Assembly (NCBI GenBank): GCA_030706145.1
Contig: JAUZPB010000012.1
Span: 1 to 64,000, forward strand
Reading direction: 5' to 3'
Source of the DNA: Bacteroidota bacterium
GTDB lineage: Bacteria > Bacteroidota > Ignavibacteria > Ignavibacteriales > SURF-24
Length of the DNA stretch: 64,000 bases
Made by a program: the position numbers and the translations under genes. The notes below the pieces were generated by a model, which was not told the origin of the DNA, ran no database searches, and was given only the letters and a program-made list of their open reading frames with translations. Position 1 is the stretch's first letter; each line of letters opens with the position of its first letter. Below are positions 39,555 through 51,084 of this stretch, piece after piece.

Positions 39555-39562
39555 ACTAAATC

Positions 39563-39928
39563 TTAAAACTTTAATCCAGCTTTACGCGCACCGTCGGCTA
39601 AAGCTTTTACACGACCGTGATACCTATAACCGTTTCTATCAAAAACAATAGTTTCAATCTTTTTTTCTAAAGCTTTTTTAGCGGCAAATTCACCTACTAA
39701 GCGGCTTTTTTCAACTTTACTCTTCGTGTTCTTAATATCTTCAGCAATTTCTTTTGATAAAGATGAAGCTGATACTAAAGTATTGCCAGTAGTATCATCA
39801 ATCAATTGAACATAAATGTTTGTCAGACTTCTCTTAACAGTCATTCTAGGTCTTTCACTTGTTCCGCTAATATGTTTGCGAATTTTAATTTTCGCACGTA
39901 ACCTGGAATTATTTGCTTTTGTAATCAT
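39563..39928 (-). CDS. rplR: 50S ribosomal protein L18
   Basis: 121 aa; SERPRMTVKRSLTNIYVQLIDDTTGNTLVSAS; FDRNGYRYHGRVKALADGARKAGLKF. Confidence 0.97.
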   Translation of the reverse strand: MITKANNSRLRAKIKIRKHISGTSERPRMTVKRSLTNIYVQLIDDTTGNTLVSASSLSKEIAEDIKNTKSKVEKSRLVGEFAAKKALEKKIETIVFDRNGYRYHGRVKALADGARKAGLKF

Positions 39929-39950
39929 TTTTCAACGGTCTCCGATTCTA

Positions 39951-40487
39951 TTACTTACCGGCTGTTTTACCAGCTTTACGAATAATAACTTCATTAGAAT
40001 ATTTAATACCTTTACCTTTGTAAGGTTCTGGTTCTTTGAATGACCTGATCTTAGCAGCTATTAAACCAACTAATTCTTTGTCAATTCCACTAATTTTAAT
40101 TTGTGTTGGTGTAACGACTTCAATCTTTATATCAGCCGGAGGAATAAAGAAGATTGGATGAGAAAATCCAATGTTGATCAGAATACCATTTCCCTTCTGT
40201 TCAACTCTGTAACCGACTCCAACAATGTCTAAAACTTTAGAATAGCCTTCCTTAACACCAATGACCATATTCTGGAACAATGATCTGGCCAAACCATGAA
40301 GGGCTTTACTTTCTTTTGTATCATCAGGTCTAGTAAAGACGACTTCGTCGTTATTAACTTCTGAAGTAATTTTAGGATGAAACTCTCTAACAAGTTCGCC
40401 TTTGGGACCTTTTACTTTAAGTATATTTTCAGTTTTTGTAACTGTAACACCTTGAATCGATACAGGCTTTTTTCCTATTCGTGACAC
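39951..40487 (-). CDS. rplF: 50S ribosomal protein L6
   Basis: MSRIGKKPVSIQGVTV; GPKGEL; EPEPYKGKGIKYSNEVIIRKAGKTAGK. Confidence 0.98.
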   Translation of the reverse strand: MSRIGKKPVSIQGVTVTKTENILKVKGPKGELVREFHPKITSEVNNDEVVFTRPDDTKESKALHGLARSLFQNMVIGVKEGYSKVLDIVGVGYRVEQKGNGILINIGFSHPIFFIPPADIKIEVVTPTQIKISGIDKELVGLIAAKIRSFKEPEPYKGKGIKYSNEVIIRKAGKTAGK

Positions 40488-40511
40488 AGTCTAACTCCAT
40501 TCAATAAAATA

Positions 40512-40907
40512 TTACCAAATATGACAGAGAATTTCTCCGCCTACTGCTTCAATTCTTGCTTGCTTATCTGTTAACAAACCCTTTGATGTCGATAATACAG
40601 CCATTCCGAGTCCATTAAGAACTCTGGGGAGTTTATCTTTTCCGGCATAAACTCTTAAGCCAGGAGTACTGACTCTTTCTAAGCCATTTATAGCAGAAGC
40701 ACCGCGAACGTACTTGAGCTGTATTTTAATGACATTTTGTTTGTTATCCTCAATAATTTCATAGTCATTAATGAAACTATTTTTCTTAAGTATATCTGCT
40801 AAGTTTTTCTTCAATGTAGATGAAGGAATTTCTACATATTTTTTCTTTGCTTTTGCAGCGTTTCTAACTCTTGTTAAGAAATCTGCTATGGGATCAGTAA
40901 CTGGCAT
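40512..40907 (-). CDS. rpsH: 30S ribosomal protein S8
   Basis: [63 protein letters not shown]. Confidence 0.98.
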   Translation of the reverse strand: MPVTDPIADFLTRVRNAAKAKKKYVEIPSSTLKKNLADILKKNSFINDYEIIEDNKQNVIKIQLKYVRGASAINGLERVSTPGLRVYAGKDKLPRVLNGLGMAVLSTSKGLLTDKQARIEAVGGEILCHIW

Positions 40908-40923
40908 CTTATTCTCCTAGCTT

Positions 40924-41193
40924 TTACCAACTTGCCTTTTTAATTCCTGGAATTTCACCGCGTAGAGCCATTTCTCTAAAAACTAAACGCGAAACACCAA
41001 ATTTTCTATAATATGCTCTTGGTCTACCTGTCATTTGACATCTGTTATGAAGCCTAATTGGATTTGAGTTTTTAGGCAGATTCTGCAATGCATCCCATTC
41101 GCCATTTTCTTTTAACTCTTTGCGAAGCTTGTTATACTTTTCGACCAACTTTTTTCTTTTAACTTCACGGGCTATTAAACACTTTCTTGCCAT
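40924..41193 (-). CDS. rpsN: 30S ribosomal protein S14 (zinc-independent form)
   Basis: 89 aa; [43 protein letters not shown]. Confidence 0.97.
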   Translation of the reverse strand: MARKCLIAREVKRKKLVEKYNKLRKELKENGEWDALQNLPKNSNPIRLHNRCQMTGRPRAYYRKFGVSRLVFREMALRGEIPGIKKASW

Positions 41194-41204
41194 AATATTC
41201 CTTC

Positions 41205-41882
41205 TTAGGATTGTTTAATTTCTTTTTTTCTAAAAGGTACACCAAAAGCAGTCAGAAGTTCATAAGCTTCATTATCGCTCTTAGCAGTAGTAACAAAAGT
41301 TATATCCATACCTAGAATTTTTGTTACCTTATCAACGTTAATTTCAGGAAAGATAATCTGTTCTTTAATTCCCAGAGTATAGTTACCTCTTCCGTCAAAC
41401 GATTTATCGGGGATACCTCTAAAATCTCTTACTCTTGGCAGAGCAATTGTAATCAACCTATCAAGGAATTCATACATCTTTTCTCTTCTTAAAGTAACCA
41501 TTGCGCCAATTTTCATGCCCTCACGCAATTTGAAATTAGAGATTGATTTTCTTGCCAGACGGACACTAGCTTTCTGTCCGGTGATTGTCTCCAAATCTCT
41601 TATTGCCTCATCGAGATTTTTCGGATCGGCAACAGCAGAACCAACCCCCATGTTGACAACAATTTTATGAAGCTTAGGGATTTGCATAGCGCTCTTATAA
41701 GAGAACCTTTTTTGCAATTCCGAAGTAATATCATTCTTGTATTTGTCGTAAAGTCTAGGGACGATTTTCTCTTTTAAAGCAGGAGCTTCAGCAGCTGGAG
41801 CAGTTTTAGCGCCTTTTGCCTTTTTCTCTACCTGGTCTTTTTTCTTTGGTTCTTCGTTTTTATTTGATTTCTTGTCAGCCAT
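41205..41882 (-). CDS. rplE: 50S ribosomal protein L5 with charged N-terminal extension
   Basis: 225 aa; core [48 protein letters not shown] preceded by about 38 K/E/A-rich residues. Confidence 0.96.
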   Translation of the reverse strand: MADKKSNKNEEPKKKDQVEKKAKGAKTAPAAEAPALKEKIVPRLYDKYKNDITSELQKRFSYKSAMQIPKLHKIVVNMGVGSAVADPKNLDEAIRDLETITGQKASVRLARKSISNFKLREGMKIGAMVTLRREKMYEFLDRLITIALPRVRDFRGIPDKSFDGRGNYTLGIKEQIIFPEINVDKVTKILGMDITFVTTAKSDNEAYELLTAFGVPFRKKEIKQS

Positions 41883-41911
41883 TTTATAATCAAACCTCTA
41901 TTAAAATTGTA

Positions 41912-42238
41912 TTATGAAAGCATTTCGCTGCTTTTTCTAGCAATTCTTACTCTCTTTTTCTTTCCAGTTTTATCGTCAATTAAAATTTGTTTACCAATCC
42001 TAGTAGCCTCATTGCTCTTTGGATCGACAATCATAACATTAGAAGCGTTAATGGGTGCTTCCTTTTCAATAATACCACCTTGCGGGTTGCGCTGATTAGG
42101 CTTAGTGTGCCTTTTTCTGAGATTAACTCCCTCAACAATAACTCTTTCATTCTTAGGAAACACTTTCAAAACCTTTCCTGTTTTCCCTTTAGAGTTACCA
42201 GCAACAATTATAACGTTATCGTTTTTATGAATTTTCAT
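41912..42238 (-). CDS. rplX: 50S ribosomal protein L24
   Basis: [49 protein letters not shown]. Confidence 0.97.
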   Translation of the reverse strand: MKIHKNDNVIIVAGNSKGKTGKVLKVFPKNERVIVEGVNLRKRHTKPNQRNPQGGIIEKEAPINASNVMIVDPKSNEATRIGKQILIDDKTGKKKRVRIARKSSEMLS

Positions 42239-42254
42239 TTAGTGTCCTTAAGAT

Positions 42255-42623
42255 TTATAATACTTCCGGTGCCAAGGAAATTATTTTCATGAACTTTTTA
42301 TCTCTTAATTCTCTAGCTACAGGTCCAAAGATACGAGTACCTTTTGGTTCATTCTGAGCGTTTATTAATACGGCTGCATTTTCATCGAATCTAATGTAAG
42401 ACCCATCCTTACGTTTAACTTCTTTCTTTGTCCTAACGATAACTGCCTTAGAGACTTCTCCCTTTTTAACAGTACCACCAGGAATAGCTGTTTTAACACT
42501 AACTACAATCAGATCGCCGACACTAGCATAACGTCTGCTACTACCGCCAAGAACTCTTATGCAGCGAATTTTTTTTGCACCTGAATTATCAGCAACTACT
42601 AAATTTGTTTCTTCTTGAACCAT
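42255..42623 (-). CDS. rplN: 50S ribosomal protein L14
   Basis: [55 protein letters not shown]. Confidence 0.98.
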   Translation of the reverse strand: MVQEETNLVVADNSGAKKIRCIRVLGGSSRRYASVGDLIVVSVKTAIPGGTVKKGEVSKAVIVRTKKEVKRKDGSYIRFDENAAVLINAQNEPKGTRIFGPVARELRDKKFMKIISLAPEVL

Positions 42624-42647
42624 TTTGAAATTCTCCTAAGTGCCAAT

Positions 42648-42905
42648 TTACTTAGCTTTTTCTATCACTTCAACTAGACGCCATTTTTTTCTAGAACTGA
42701 TTGGACGAGTTTCCATAATTTTCACCAGATCGCCAATATTACATTCATTTTTCTCATCATGAGCCATTAATTTGGTCGTCTTCTTGAAATATTTCCTGTA
42801 TAATGGATGAGCAACTTTACGCTCAATAGCAACAACGATACTTTTTTCCATTTTGTTACTAACTACATAACCTATTCTCGATTTTCTTAATGGCCGATGT
42901 TCCAT
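42648..42905 (-). CDS. rpsQ: 30S ribosomal protein S17
   Basis: [42 protein letters not shown]. Confidence 0.97.
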   Translation of the reverse strand: MEHRPLRKSRIGYVVSNKMEKSIVVAIERKVAHPLYRKYFKKTTKLMAHDEKNECNIGDLVKIMETRPISSRKKWRLVEVIEKAK

Positions 42906-42936
42906 ATTAAATCAAAACTCCGATAAATTGTTTAAG

Positions 42937-43134
42937 TTATTTATTCTCTACTGCTCTTTCTTTAACAATAGTCTTCATCTTAGCAATGTCTTTTCTAATA
43001 TTTTTAAGCTTGCTAGTATTAGTCAATTGTTTCAAAGCATGAGAAAACTTTAGATCAAGTAAGTTATTTTCTTCATCAGTGATTCTTTTTTGAATCTCAT
43101 CTGATTGCATTTCTCTGATTTCACGAATTTTCAT
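42937..43134 (-). CDS. rpmC: 50S ribosomal protein L29
   Basis: 65 aa; MKIREIREMQSDEIQKRITDEENNLLDLKFSHALKQLTNTSKLKNIRKDIAKMKTI. Confidence 0.96.
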   Translation of the reverse strand: MKIREIREMQSDEIQKRITDEENNLLDLKFSHALKQLTNTSKLKNIRKDIAKMKTIVKERAVENK

Positions 43135-43148
43135 ATTTATAAGCCTGT

Positions 43149-43568
43149 TTACTGTTCAATATCTGGTCTTGCAACAACCTTAGTTTTAATAGGTAATTTA
43201 TGTGAAGCAATCTGTAAAGCTTCAGCAGCTAATTCCTTACTAACTCCGGAAACTTCAAATAACACTCTGCCTGGTTTAACGACTGCGACCCAAAATTCAG
43301 GAGCACCTTTTCCTTTACCCATTCTAGTTTCGAGAGGTTTTTTGGTAACAGGTTTATCCGGAAAAATTCTAATCCAAACCTTACCGTCACGTTTCATTTT
43401 TCTAGAAATAGCAACTCTGCATGCTTCTATTTGACGGCTTGTAATCCAGGCCGGTTCAAGAGCTTTTAGACCGAAATCACCGAAAGATACTGCGCTACCG
43501 CGATAAGCCTTTCCGGTCATTCTTCCGCGCTGAGTTTTTCTATATTTAACTCTTTTTGGCATTAACAT
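43149..43568 (-). CDS. rplP: 50S ribosomal protein L16
   Basis: [56 protein letters not shown]. Confidence 0.98.
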   Translation of the reverse strand: MLMPKRVKYRKTQRGRMTGKAYRGSAVSFGDFGLKALEPAWITSRQIEACRVAISRKMKRDGKVWIRIFPDKPVTKKPLETRMGKGKGAPEFWVAVVKPGRVLFEVSGVSKELAAEALQIASHKLPIKTKVVARPDIEQ

Positions 43569-43588
43569 AATCTATATTCTCCTCAGTT

Positions 43589-44230
43589 TTACTCAGTGGC
43601 TCTTTTACCAAGAATTTCGCCACGACAGATCCAAACTTTTATACCAATTGCACCATAAATTGTTTGTGCAGTTCCCTGTGCATAATCGATATCAGCGCGT
43701 AATGTGTGCAGTGGAATACGACCTTCCTTATACTGCTCAGTTCTAGCCATTTCAGCACCGCCTAATCTGCCAGCGCACATAATTCTAATACCTTCGGCAC
43801 CCATTCTCATTGCAGAAGTAATAGCGCTTTTCATTGCTCTTCTAAATGAGATACGGCCTTCCAATTGGGAAGCGATATTATCAGCCACAAGATAAGCGTC
43901 TAATTCTGGTCTTTTAATTTCAGTTATCTGAACCTTAACATCTTTTTCAGTAATTTGTTTTAATTCCTGTTCAAGCTGAGCAATTTCTTTACCGCTTTTA
44001 CCTATTACCACTCCAGGTCTGGAAGTATGAATAGTCAAAATGATATTTTTAGAGGTTCTGTCAATTATAATCCTGGCAATCCCGGCTTTTTTTAATCTTT
44101 TACGTACATAACCGCGCAAATGATTATCTTCTAAAAGCTTTCCGGCATAACTTTTACTTTCATACCAATTGGATTCCCAACCTCTAATAATTCCCAGTCT
44201 TAATCCTACCGGATGTGTTTTCTGTCCCAA
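43589..44230 (-). CDS. rpsC: 30S ribosomal protein S3
   Basis: [68 protein letters not shown]. Confidence 0.98.
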   Translation of the reverse strand: MGQKTHPVGLRLGIIRGWESNWYESKSYAGKLLEDNHLRGYVRKRLKKAGIARIIIDRTSKNIILTIHTSRPGVVIGKSGKEIAQLEQELKQITEKDVKVQITEIKRPELDAYLVADNIASQLEGRISFRRAMKSAITSAMRMGAEGIRIMCAGRLGGAEMARTEQYKEGRIPLHTLRADIDYAQGTAQTIYGAIGIKVWICRGEILGKRATE

Positions 44231-44245
44231 AAATCCTCCTAAGAA

Positions 44246-44602
44246 TTACTCTTTTGTAGCTACAATAATGGTTAAGTGATTGGATCTTTTTTTAATTCTA
44301 TAAGCTCTTCCCATCGGAGCCGGCAAAATCCTTTTTAATGATGGTCCCTGATCAACAAAGGCACCTTTAACAAAAACCTCAGAAGTTTCCATACGGTTTT
44401 CCTCGTTTTTGTTAAAAAGATTAGAAATTGCAGATCTTAAGACCTTTTCTGCATCTTTGGAAGCATGCTTCGGATGAAAATGTAATACTTCTAAAGCCTT
44501 ATCAGCAGATAAGCCTCTAATCAGATCAACAATCAAGCGCATCTTCCTGGGTGATGAATTTATATACTTGTGCGTAGCCTTAGCTTCCATAAATGAATCC
44601 AC
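44246..44602 (-). CDS. rplV: 50S ribosomal protein L22
   Basis: 118 aa; SSPRKMRLIVDLIRGLSADKALEVL; VFVKGAFVDQGPSLKRILPAPMGRAYRIKKRSNHLTIIV. Confidence 0.98.
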   Translation of the reverse strand: MDSFMEAKATHKYINSSPRKMRLIVDLIRGLSADKALEVLHFHPKHASKDAEKVLRSAISNLFNKNEENRMETSEVFVKGAFVDQGPSLKRILPAPMGRAYRIKKRSNHLTIIVATKE

Positions 44603-44607
44603 GTAAT

Positions 44608-44895
44608 TTATTTAACTTTTGATGTTTTTTCTGCTTTAGTACCAGGATGTCCTCTGAATATTCTGGTCGGAGCAAATTCGCCTAGTTTATGACCCACCAT
44701 GTTTTCAGAAACATAAACTGGAATCATTTTATTTCCATTATGAACGGCAATTGTATGACCAACAAATTCCGGAGAAATTGTACTGGAACGTGACCAGGTT
44801 TTGATGATCTTCTTCTGGTTCGACTCGTTTAAACCGCGAATTTTCTTCAACAGTTTGATATTAATAAATGGACCTTTTTTAATTGATCTAGGCAT
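44608..44895 (-). CDS. rpsS: 30S ribosomal protein S19
   Basis: [64 protein letters not shown]. Confidence 0.98.
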   Translation of the reverse strand: MPRSIKKGPFINIKLLKKIRGLNESNQKKIIKTWSRSSTISPEFVGHTIAVHNGNKMIPVYVSENMVGHKLGEFAPTRIFRGHPGTKAEKTSKVK

Positions 44896-44905
44896 TACTT
44901 ACTCT

Positions 44906-45733
44906 CTAAATCTTTCTTCTTTTAATAATGAATTTATTTGACTGATTTTTCTTTTTCCTGGTCTTATAACCCTTAGCAGGTGTACCCCATGGAGAGACAG
45001 GATGTCCACCACCAGAGGTTTTGCCTTCACCACCACCCATAGGATGATCGACAGGGTTCATAGCAACACCACGGACATAAGAACGTTTTCCAAGCCATCT
45101 TCCGCGTCCAGCCTTACCGAGGCTTATATTTTCATGATCAGAGTTACCAACAACACCATAAGTAGCCATGCATTCATTATGGATCATTCTAACCTCGCCG
45201 GAAGAAAGACGAACCTGGACATACTTTCCTTCTTTAGCAATTAACTGCAAAGAACTACCAGCGCTTCTTCCGAGCTGACCACCTTTTCCAGGTTTTAATT
45301 CAACATTGTGAATAAAACTACCTAAAGGCAAATCTTTTAGCTTCAGGGCATTACCAACTTTAATTTCAATTCCGCTGCCTGACATAACAGTCTCACCGAC
45401 TTTTAATCCTTCAGGAGCAATGATATATCTTTTTTCACCATCAGCATAGTGTAATAAAGCAATGCGGCTGGTTCTATTTGGATCATATTCTATAGAGAAT
45501 ACTTTAGCAGGAACGCCAACTTTATCCCTTTTAAAATCGATAACCCTGTATTTTCTTTTATGACCACCGCCAATGTGTCTAGCAGTTACACGACCTTGGT
45601 TATTTCTTCCGCCAGATTTTCTTATGGCTGCAGTCAAGGATTTTTCAGGTACAGACTTTGTAATTTCTTCAAAAGAAGAATATGACATGAACCGTGTACC
45701 AGGTGTATTTGGTTTTAATTTTCTTATCGCCAT
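44906..45733 (-). CDS. rplB: 50S ribosomal protein L2
   Basis: [70 protein letters not shown]. Confidence 0.98.
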   Translation of the reverse strand: MAIRKLKPNTPGTRFMSYSSFEEITKSVPEKSLTAAIRKSGGRNNQGRVTARHIGGGHKRKYRVIDFKRDKVGVPAKVFSIEYDPNRTSRIALLHYADGEKRYIIAPEGLKVGETVMSGSGIEIKVGNALKLKDLPLGSFIHNVELKPGKGGQLGRSAGSSLQLIAKEGKYVQVRLSSGEVRMIHNECMATYGVVGNSDHENISLGKAGRGRWLGKRSYVRGVAMNPVDHPMGGGEGKTSGGGHPVSPWGTPAKGYKTRKKKNQSNKFIIKRRKI

Positions 45734-45763
45734 TAAATTTCTACTCCAGTTCCATTATCACTG

Positions 45764-46060
45764 TTATTTAACTTCTTCAAAAAGATCAATCTTCTGACCT
45801 TCTTTTAATGTAACAATCGCTTTTTTGAAGCGGGATGTTGAGCCAGTAAATCTTCCACTCTTTCTAAACTGAGTTTTCTCTTTTCCATCATACCTTACGG
45901 TATTGACATCCTCAACCTTTACGTTAAACCTTGCCTCAACAACTCTAGCAATCTCGATTTTATTGGCACCTAAGTCAACTATAAATCCATATTTATTTTG
46001 TTGTTCATTAAGTGCATTCATTTTTTCAGTTATTAATGGCCTAATTAGTACACCGCGCAT
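45764..46060 (-). CDS. rplW: 50S ribosomal protein L23
   Basis: 98 aa; [45 protein letters not shown]. Confidence 0.96.
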   Translation of the reverse strand: MRGVLIRPLITEKMNALNEQQNKYGFIVDLGANKIEIARVVEARFNVKVEDVNTVRYDGKEKTQFRKSGRFTGSTSRFKKAIVTLKEGQKIDLFEEVK

Positions 46061-46077
46061 TTTTATTCACTACCCTT

Positions 46078-46704
46078 TTAATTAAATGAATTTTCAATTA
46101 CTTTTAGAGCGCTTTCCTGCATAATAAGGACCTGATTGTTAACCAAGTCATAAGTAGATGCTTTCTGCGCTTCAAGAACATTCACTTTTGCAATATTTCT
46201 GCCGGATTTATAAACAGTAGTCTTAGATCCATCAGTTAATAATAAAGTTTTTCTTCCATAAACCTTAAGGTTATTCAGGATGCTAACCAACTCTTTTGTT
46301 TTAGGGCTTTCGAAATTAAAGTCCTCAATAACAACAATCTGGTTATTTTGAGCTTTTAATGAGAGAGCCGATTTTTTAGCGAGTTTGTTAACTTTTTTAT
46401 TTATATCCTGACGATATTTTCTAGGACGAGGACCGAAAACAGTACCGCCACCGACCCATAGGGGTGATCTAGTTGTACCGGCACGAGCGCCGCCTCTACC
46501 TTTTTGGCGCCATGGTTTTTTTCCACCACCGCTAACTTCACTTCTTTCTTTTGACTTATGAGTTCCTTGTCTTTGATTAGCAAGGAAAGCCTTTACAGAT
46601 AAATAAATCGCGGTATTGTTTGGTTGAGCATTGAATATTTCTTCAGCTAATTCAACGCTTTTACCTGACTTGCTGCCATCTATCTTAAATACATCTAATG
46701 TCAT
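46078..46704 (-). CDS. rplD: 50S ribosomal protein L4
   Basis: RQGTHKSKERSEVSGGGKKPWRQKGRGGARAGTTRSPLWVGGGTVFGPRPRKY. Confidence 0.98.
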   Translation of the reverse strand: MTLDVFKIDGSKSGKSVELAEEIFNAQPNNTAIYLSVKAFLANQRQGTHKSKERSEVSGGGKKPWRQKGRGGARAGTTRSPLWVGGGTVFGPRPRKYRQDINKKVNKLAKKSALSLKAQNNQIVVIEDFNFESPKTKELVSILNNLKVYGRKTLLLTDGSKTTVYKSGRNIAKVNVLEAQKASTYDLVNNQVLIMQESALKVIENSFN

Positions 46705-46718
46705 TTTTAAACCATGAA

Positions 46719-47339
46719 TTACTTGTTAATTTCAACAATTGAATTTATAGGACCAGGAACAGATCCTTTCAACATTATAATATTCTTTTCAGGAAGGATC
46801 TTGATTACCTTCAGGTTAGCAACAGTAACCTGTTCGAATCCAGTTCTACCAGCCATTCTCTGTCCCTTGAAGACTCTAGAAGGATAAGAGCTGGCGCCAA
46901 TTGAACCAGGAGCTCTTAAACGGTCACTCTGGCCATGGGTTGTTCCGCCGACACCACCAAATCCATGTCTTCTCATTACACCCTGGAAGCCTTTTCCCTT
47001 TGTTTTACCGGTAACCTTAACTGTATCGCCTTCATTAAAGATATCAACTTTAATTTCTTCACCGACCTTATAGTTACCAACCTCATAATTACGGAATTCT
47101 TTTATATGGCTAACGGGAGTAAAACCGTTTTTCTTAAAAAATCCTAAATCAGGTTTATTAATTCTTTGTTCTTTCTGAGGTCCAAACCCAATCTGCAACG
47201 AATTGTACCCATTTTTCTCTTGAGTACGAATGTTTAGAATTTGACATGGTCCAGCTTGTATTATAGTTACTGGAATGAGTTGTCCATCATTATTAAAAAC
47301 ATTGCTCATTCCGAGTTTTTTACCAATCAATCCAGGCAT
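46719..47339 (-). CDS. rplC: 50S ribosomal protein L3
   Basis: MPGLIGKKLGMSNVFNNDGQLIPVTIIQAGPC; GKGFQGVMRRHGFGGVGGTTHGQSDRLRAPGSIG. Confidence 0.98.
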   Translation of the reverse strand: MPGLIGKKLGMSNVFNNDGQLIPVTIIQAGPCQILNIRTQEKNGYNSLQIGFGPQKEQRINKPDLGFFKKNGFTPVSHIKEFRNYEVGNYKVGEEIKVDIFNEGDTVKVTGKTKGKGFQGVMRRHGFGGVGGTTHGQSDRLRAPGSIGASSYPSRVFKGQRMAGRTGFEQVTVANLKVIKILPEKNIIMLKGSVPGPINSIVEINK

Positions 47340-47351
47340 TGTAAATTATCC

Positions 47352-47660
47352 TTATAACTTAATCTCTATATCGACACCCGCCGGTATTTCCAATTTACTC
47401 AAAGAATCGACGGTTTTGTTGTTTGAATTATGTATGTCAATAATTCTCTTATGCGCCCTGATTTCAAATTGCTCTCTTGACTTTTTATCAACATGAGGAG
47501 AACGCAAAACTGTAAATATGGTCTTTTTAGTTGGTAGTGGAATTGGTCCAGCTACAACAGCACCTGTACTTTTCACAGTCTTAATAATTTTCTCAGTCGA
47601 TTTATCAATAAGAATATGATCATATGATTTTAATTTTATTCTTATCTTTTGTCCCGGCAC
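47352..47660 (-). CDS. rpsJ: 30S ribosomal protein S10
   Basis: [64 protein letters not shown]. Confidence 0.98.
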   Translation of the reverse strand: MPGQKIRIKLKSYDHILIDKSTEKIIKTVKSTGAVVAGPIPLPTKKTIFTVLRSPHVDKKSREQFEIRAHKRIIDIHNSNNKTVDSLSKLEIPAGVDIEIKL

Positions 47661-47675
47661 TTTATTTTAACTCCT

Positions 47676-47711
47676 ATTAAAAGGCTCCACAGGAACTAAA
47701 TCCTGGGAGCC
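47676..47711 (-). terminator. Hairpin terminator/attenuator between tuf and rpsJ
   Basis: Minus strand GGCTCC-CAGGA-TTTAGT-TCCTG-T-GGAGCC-TTTTAAT: two-tier stem plus T-tract. Confidence 0.75.
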
Positions 47712-47719
47712 AATTATTT

Positions 47720-48928
47720 TTATTCATAAATTTTAGTTACTACACCAGCACCAACTGTTCTACCACCTTCACGAATAGCAAAACGTAAACCTTCTTCCAT
47801 AGCGATTTCAGTAATAAGTGTAACTTTTAATTTAACGCTATCACCAGGCATAACCATTTCTGTACCTTCAGGTAACTGAGCAACACCAGTTACGTCAGTA
47901 GTTCTGAAGTAGAATTGTGGTCTATATCCATTAAAGAAAGGAGTATGTCTTCCACCTTCTTCTTTTGAAAGGATGTAAACATTGCCTTCGAAAACTTTAT
48001 GAGGAGTAATGCTACCAGTTTTAGCAAGTACCATTCCTCTTTCAATTTCTTTTTTATCAACACCTCTAAGTAAAAGACCAGCGTTGTCACCAGCCATAGC
48101 TGAATCGAGTTCTTTTCTGAACATTTCGATACCAGTAACAACTGTTTTCTTATGAACGCCTAAACCAATAAGTTCAACTTCTTCCTGAATCTTAACCTGT
48201 CCTCTTTCAACTCTACCAGTAGCAACAGTACCACGGCCAGTAATTGAGAAAACGTCTTCAACAGGCATTAAGAAAGGTTTATCAACGTTTCTTTCAGGGA
48301 TTGGAATATAGCTATCAACAGCATCCATAAGTTCCCAGATGCAGTTTAATCTTGCATCAGTAGCAGGAACGCTATCATCACTAGCAGCATCTAAAGCCTG
48401 AAGAGCAGAACCCTTTATGATAGGAATTTCATCGCCTGGGAATTCATACTGATTTAACAAGTCACGTAATTCAACCTCAACTAATTCAATAAGTTCAGGA
48501 TCGTCAACCATATCAACTTTATTCATGAATACAACTATTCTAGGAACACCAACCTGACGTGCTAACAAGATGTGTTCACGAGTCTGAGGCATAGGACCGT
48601 CAGTAGCAGCAACAACCAAGATAGCACCGTCCATCTGAGCAGCACCAGTGATCATGTTTTTAACATAGTCAGCATGGCCTGGGCAGTCAACGTGAGCATA
48701 GTGTCTGTTAGCTGTAGAATATTCTACGTGAGCAGTAGCAATTGTAATACCTCTTTCTCTTTCTTCAGGAGCATTATCGATACTATCAAATGTTCTCTTT
48801 GCAGATAATCCTTTTTTGCTGAGAGCCATTGTAATAGCAGCAGTTAAAGTAGTTTTACCATGATCAACATGTCCGATTGTACCGACGTTAACGTGAGGTT
48901 TACTACGATCAAATTTTTCTTTAGCCAT
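47720..48928 (-). CDS. tuf: Elongation factor Tu
   Basis: [58 protein letters not shown]. Confidence 0.99.
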   Translation of the reverse strand: MAKEKFDRSKPHVNVGTIGHVDHGKTTLTAAITMALSKKGLSAKRTFDSIDNAPEERERGITIATAHVEYSTANRHYAHVDCPGHADYVKNMITGAAQMDGAILVVAATDGPMPQTREHILLARQVGVPRIVVFMNKVDMVDDPELIELVEVELRDLLNQYEFPGDEIPIIKGSALQALDAASDDSVPATDARLNCIWELMDAVDSYIPIPERNVDKPFLMPVEDVFSITGRGTVATGRVERGQVKIQEEVELIGLGVHKKTVVTGIEMFRKELDSAMAGDNAGLLLRGVDKKEIERGMVLAKTGSITPHKVFEGNVYILSKEEGGRHTPFFNGYRPQFYFRTTDVTGVAQLPEGTEMVMPGDSVKLKVTLITEIAMEEGLRFAIREGGRTVGAGVVTKIYE

Positions 48929-48965
48929 TTAGTTCTCCTTGTAATTTATTTTCTTACTCTTGTTT

Positions 48966-51065
48966 TTATAAAGATGATACCGTTCTTTTAACCTGTGTTT
49001 TCTCAGCAATTTCATCAGCTATTGCCTTAGGAACTTCAGCATAATGAGCAAATTGCATTGAATAGATTGCTCTTCCCTGTGTCATAGAACGTAATACAGT
49101 AGCATATCCAAACATTTCAGAGAGAGGGACAACAGCTTTAATAATCTGCGCATCTTTTCTTGAGGCAAAACCTTCAATTTTTCCTCTTCTAGAGTTTAAG
49201 TCACCCATTACGTCGCCTAAATAATCCTCTGGGGTTGTTACTTCGACAGACATAATCGGTTCAAGAAGAACCGGTTTTGCTTTTCTTGCGGCCTCTTTGA
49301 AAGCAAGAGAGCCAGCAACCTTAAAGGATATTTCATCTGAATCTACATCATGATAAGAACCATCAAACAGTTTTGCTTTAATATCAACAACTGGATATCC
49401 AGCAACAACACCATTTCTCATCGCCTCTTGAATACCAACTGAAACAGCAGGAATATACTCTTTAGGAATAACGCCACCAACTATGGCATTAATAAATTCA
49501 AAACCTTTACCCTGTTCATTAGGACCGACTTCAAGCCAAACATGACCGAATTTACCGCGACCGCCAGACTGCTTAACAAATTTACCTTCAGCTGTAACTG
49601 TAGAAGTAATTGATTCTCTATAGGCAACCTGAGGCTTACCAACGTTAGCTTCGACCTTAAATTCTCTTTTCATTCTATCGACAAGGATTTCAAGGTGAAG
49701 TTCGCCCATACCTTTAATGAGCGTCTGACCTGTTTCGTCATCAACTTTAACCTTAAATGTAGGATCCTCATCAGATAACTTAGCAAGAGCATCAGAGAGT
49801 TTATCCTGATCTTGCTTTGTTTTAGGTTCGATAGCAATTTCAATAACCGGATCAGGGAAAACCATTTTCTCTAATACGATTGGGTCTTTTTCAGAACAAA
49901 GAGTATCACCAGTACGAGTATATTTAAGGCCAACAATTGCTGCAATATCACCAGCTTTAATATCGTCAATATCCAGACGGTGGTTTGCATGCATCTGAAG
50001 AATACGACCTATTCTTTCCTTTTTGCCGCTAACTGAATTATAAACATATGATCCAGCTTTACATGTACCGCTATAAACTCTAACATAAGTAAGTTTACCT
50101 ACATAAGGATCAGTCTGAATCTTAAAGGCTAATCCAGTAAACTCTTCATTTTCATCAATTTTCCTGGCAACGACATCGTTAGAATCAGGATGATGAGCCT
50201 CCAAAGGACCAAAATCAATTGGAGCCGGCAGAAAATCTACGATTGAATCTAAGAGTTTTTGAACGCCCTTATTCTTAAATGATGAACCGCAGAGGACAGG
50301 AACGATCTTTGAAGCAATAGTAGCTTTTCTTAGGACATTTTTAATTTCTTCTTCACTTATGGGTTGTCCTTCGAGGTATTTTTCCAATAAAGTATCATCA
50401 ACATCGGAAACAGCCTCAAGCATAAGTGTTCTATACTTATTAGCAATTTCTTTTAAGCTAGCCGGAATCTCGATTTCCTCAAAGTCAGCGCCCAAAGTTT
50501 CATCTTTGTACATTCTGGCCTTATCAGTAATCAGGTCAATTTCGCCGGCAAACATATCACCTTCACCAATTGGCAGTGTGATAGGAACAGCGTTAGCACC
50601 AAGTCTTTCCTTCATCATTTCGACTGCATGATAGAAGTCAGCACCAATTCTGTCCATTTTATTAACGAAAGCGAGTCTAGGAACGCCGTACTTATCAGCC
50701 TGTCTCCAGACAGTTTCAGACTGAGGTTCAACGCCACCAACAGCGCAGAACAAAGCAACAGCACCATCTAAAACGCGCAGAGATCTTTCAACTTCAACAG
50801 TAAAGTCAACATGGCCCGGGGTATCAATAATATTGATGTGATGATTCCTCCAAAAGCAAGTTGTCGAAGCACTGGTAATAGTAATACCGCGTTCTTTTTC
50901 CTGTTCCATCCAGTCCATTGTAGCTGCGCCATCATGGACTTCGCCAATTCTATGTGTCTTTCCGGTGTAATATAATATTCTCTCGGTCGTAGTAGTCTTG
51001 CCCGCATCGATATGCGCCATTATACCAATATTCCGTACCTTTTCTATGTTAACTCTATCTGACAT
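48966..51065 (-). CDS. fusA: Elongation factor G
   Basis: 699 aa; [50 protein letters not shown]. Confidence 0.99.
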   Translation of the reverse strand: MSDRVNIEKVRNIGIMAHIDAGKTTTTERILYYTGKTHRIGEVHDGAATMDWMEQEKERGITITSASTTCFWRNHHINIIDTPGHVDFTVEVERSLRVLDGAVALFCAVGGVEPQSETVWRQADKYGVPRLAFVNKMDRIGADFYHAVEMMKERLGANAVPITLPIGEGDMFAGEIDLITDKARMYKDETLGADFEEIEIPASLKEIANKYRTLMLEAVSDVDDTLLEKYLEGQPISEEEIKNVLRKATIASKIVPVLCGSSFKNKGVQKLLDSIVDFLPAPIDFGPLEAHHPDSNDVVARKIDENEEFTGLAFKIQTDPYVGKLTYVRVYSGTCKAGSYVYNSVSGKKERIGRILQMHANHRLDIDDIKAGDIAAIVGLKYTRTGDTLCSEKDPIVLEKMVFPDPVIEIAIEPKTKQDQDKLSDALAKLSDEDPTFKVKVDDETGQTLIKGMGELHLEILVDRMKREFKVEANVGKPQVAYRESITSTVTAEGKFVKQSGGRGKFGHVWLEVGPNEQGKGFEFINAIVGGVIPKEYIPAVSVGIQEAMRNGVVAGYPVVDIKAKLFDGSYHDVDSDEISFKVAGSLAFKEAARKAKPVLLEPIMSVEVTTPEDYLGDVMGDLNSRRGKIEGFASRKDAQIIKAVVPLSEMFGYATVLRSMTQGRAIYSMQFAHYAEVPKAIADEIAEKTQVKRTVSSL

Positions 51066-51084
51066 AAACCTTTCTTATTCCTTT

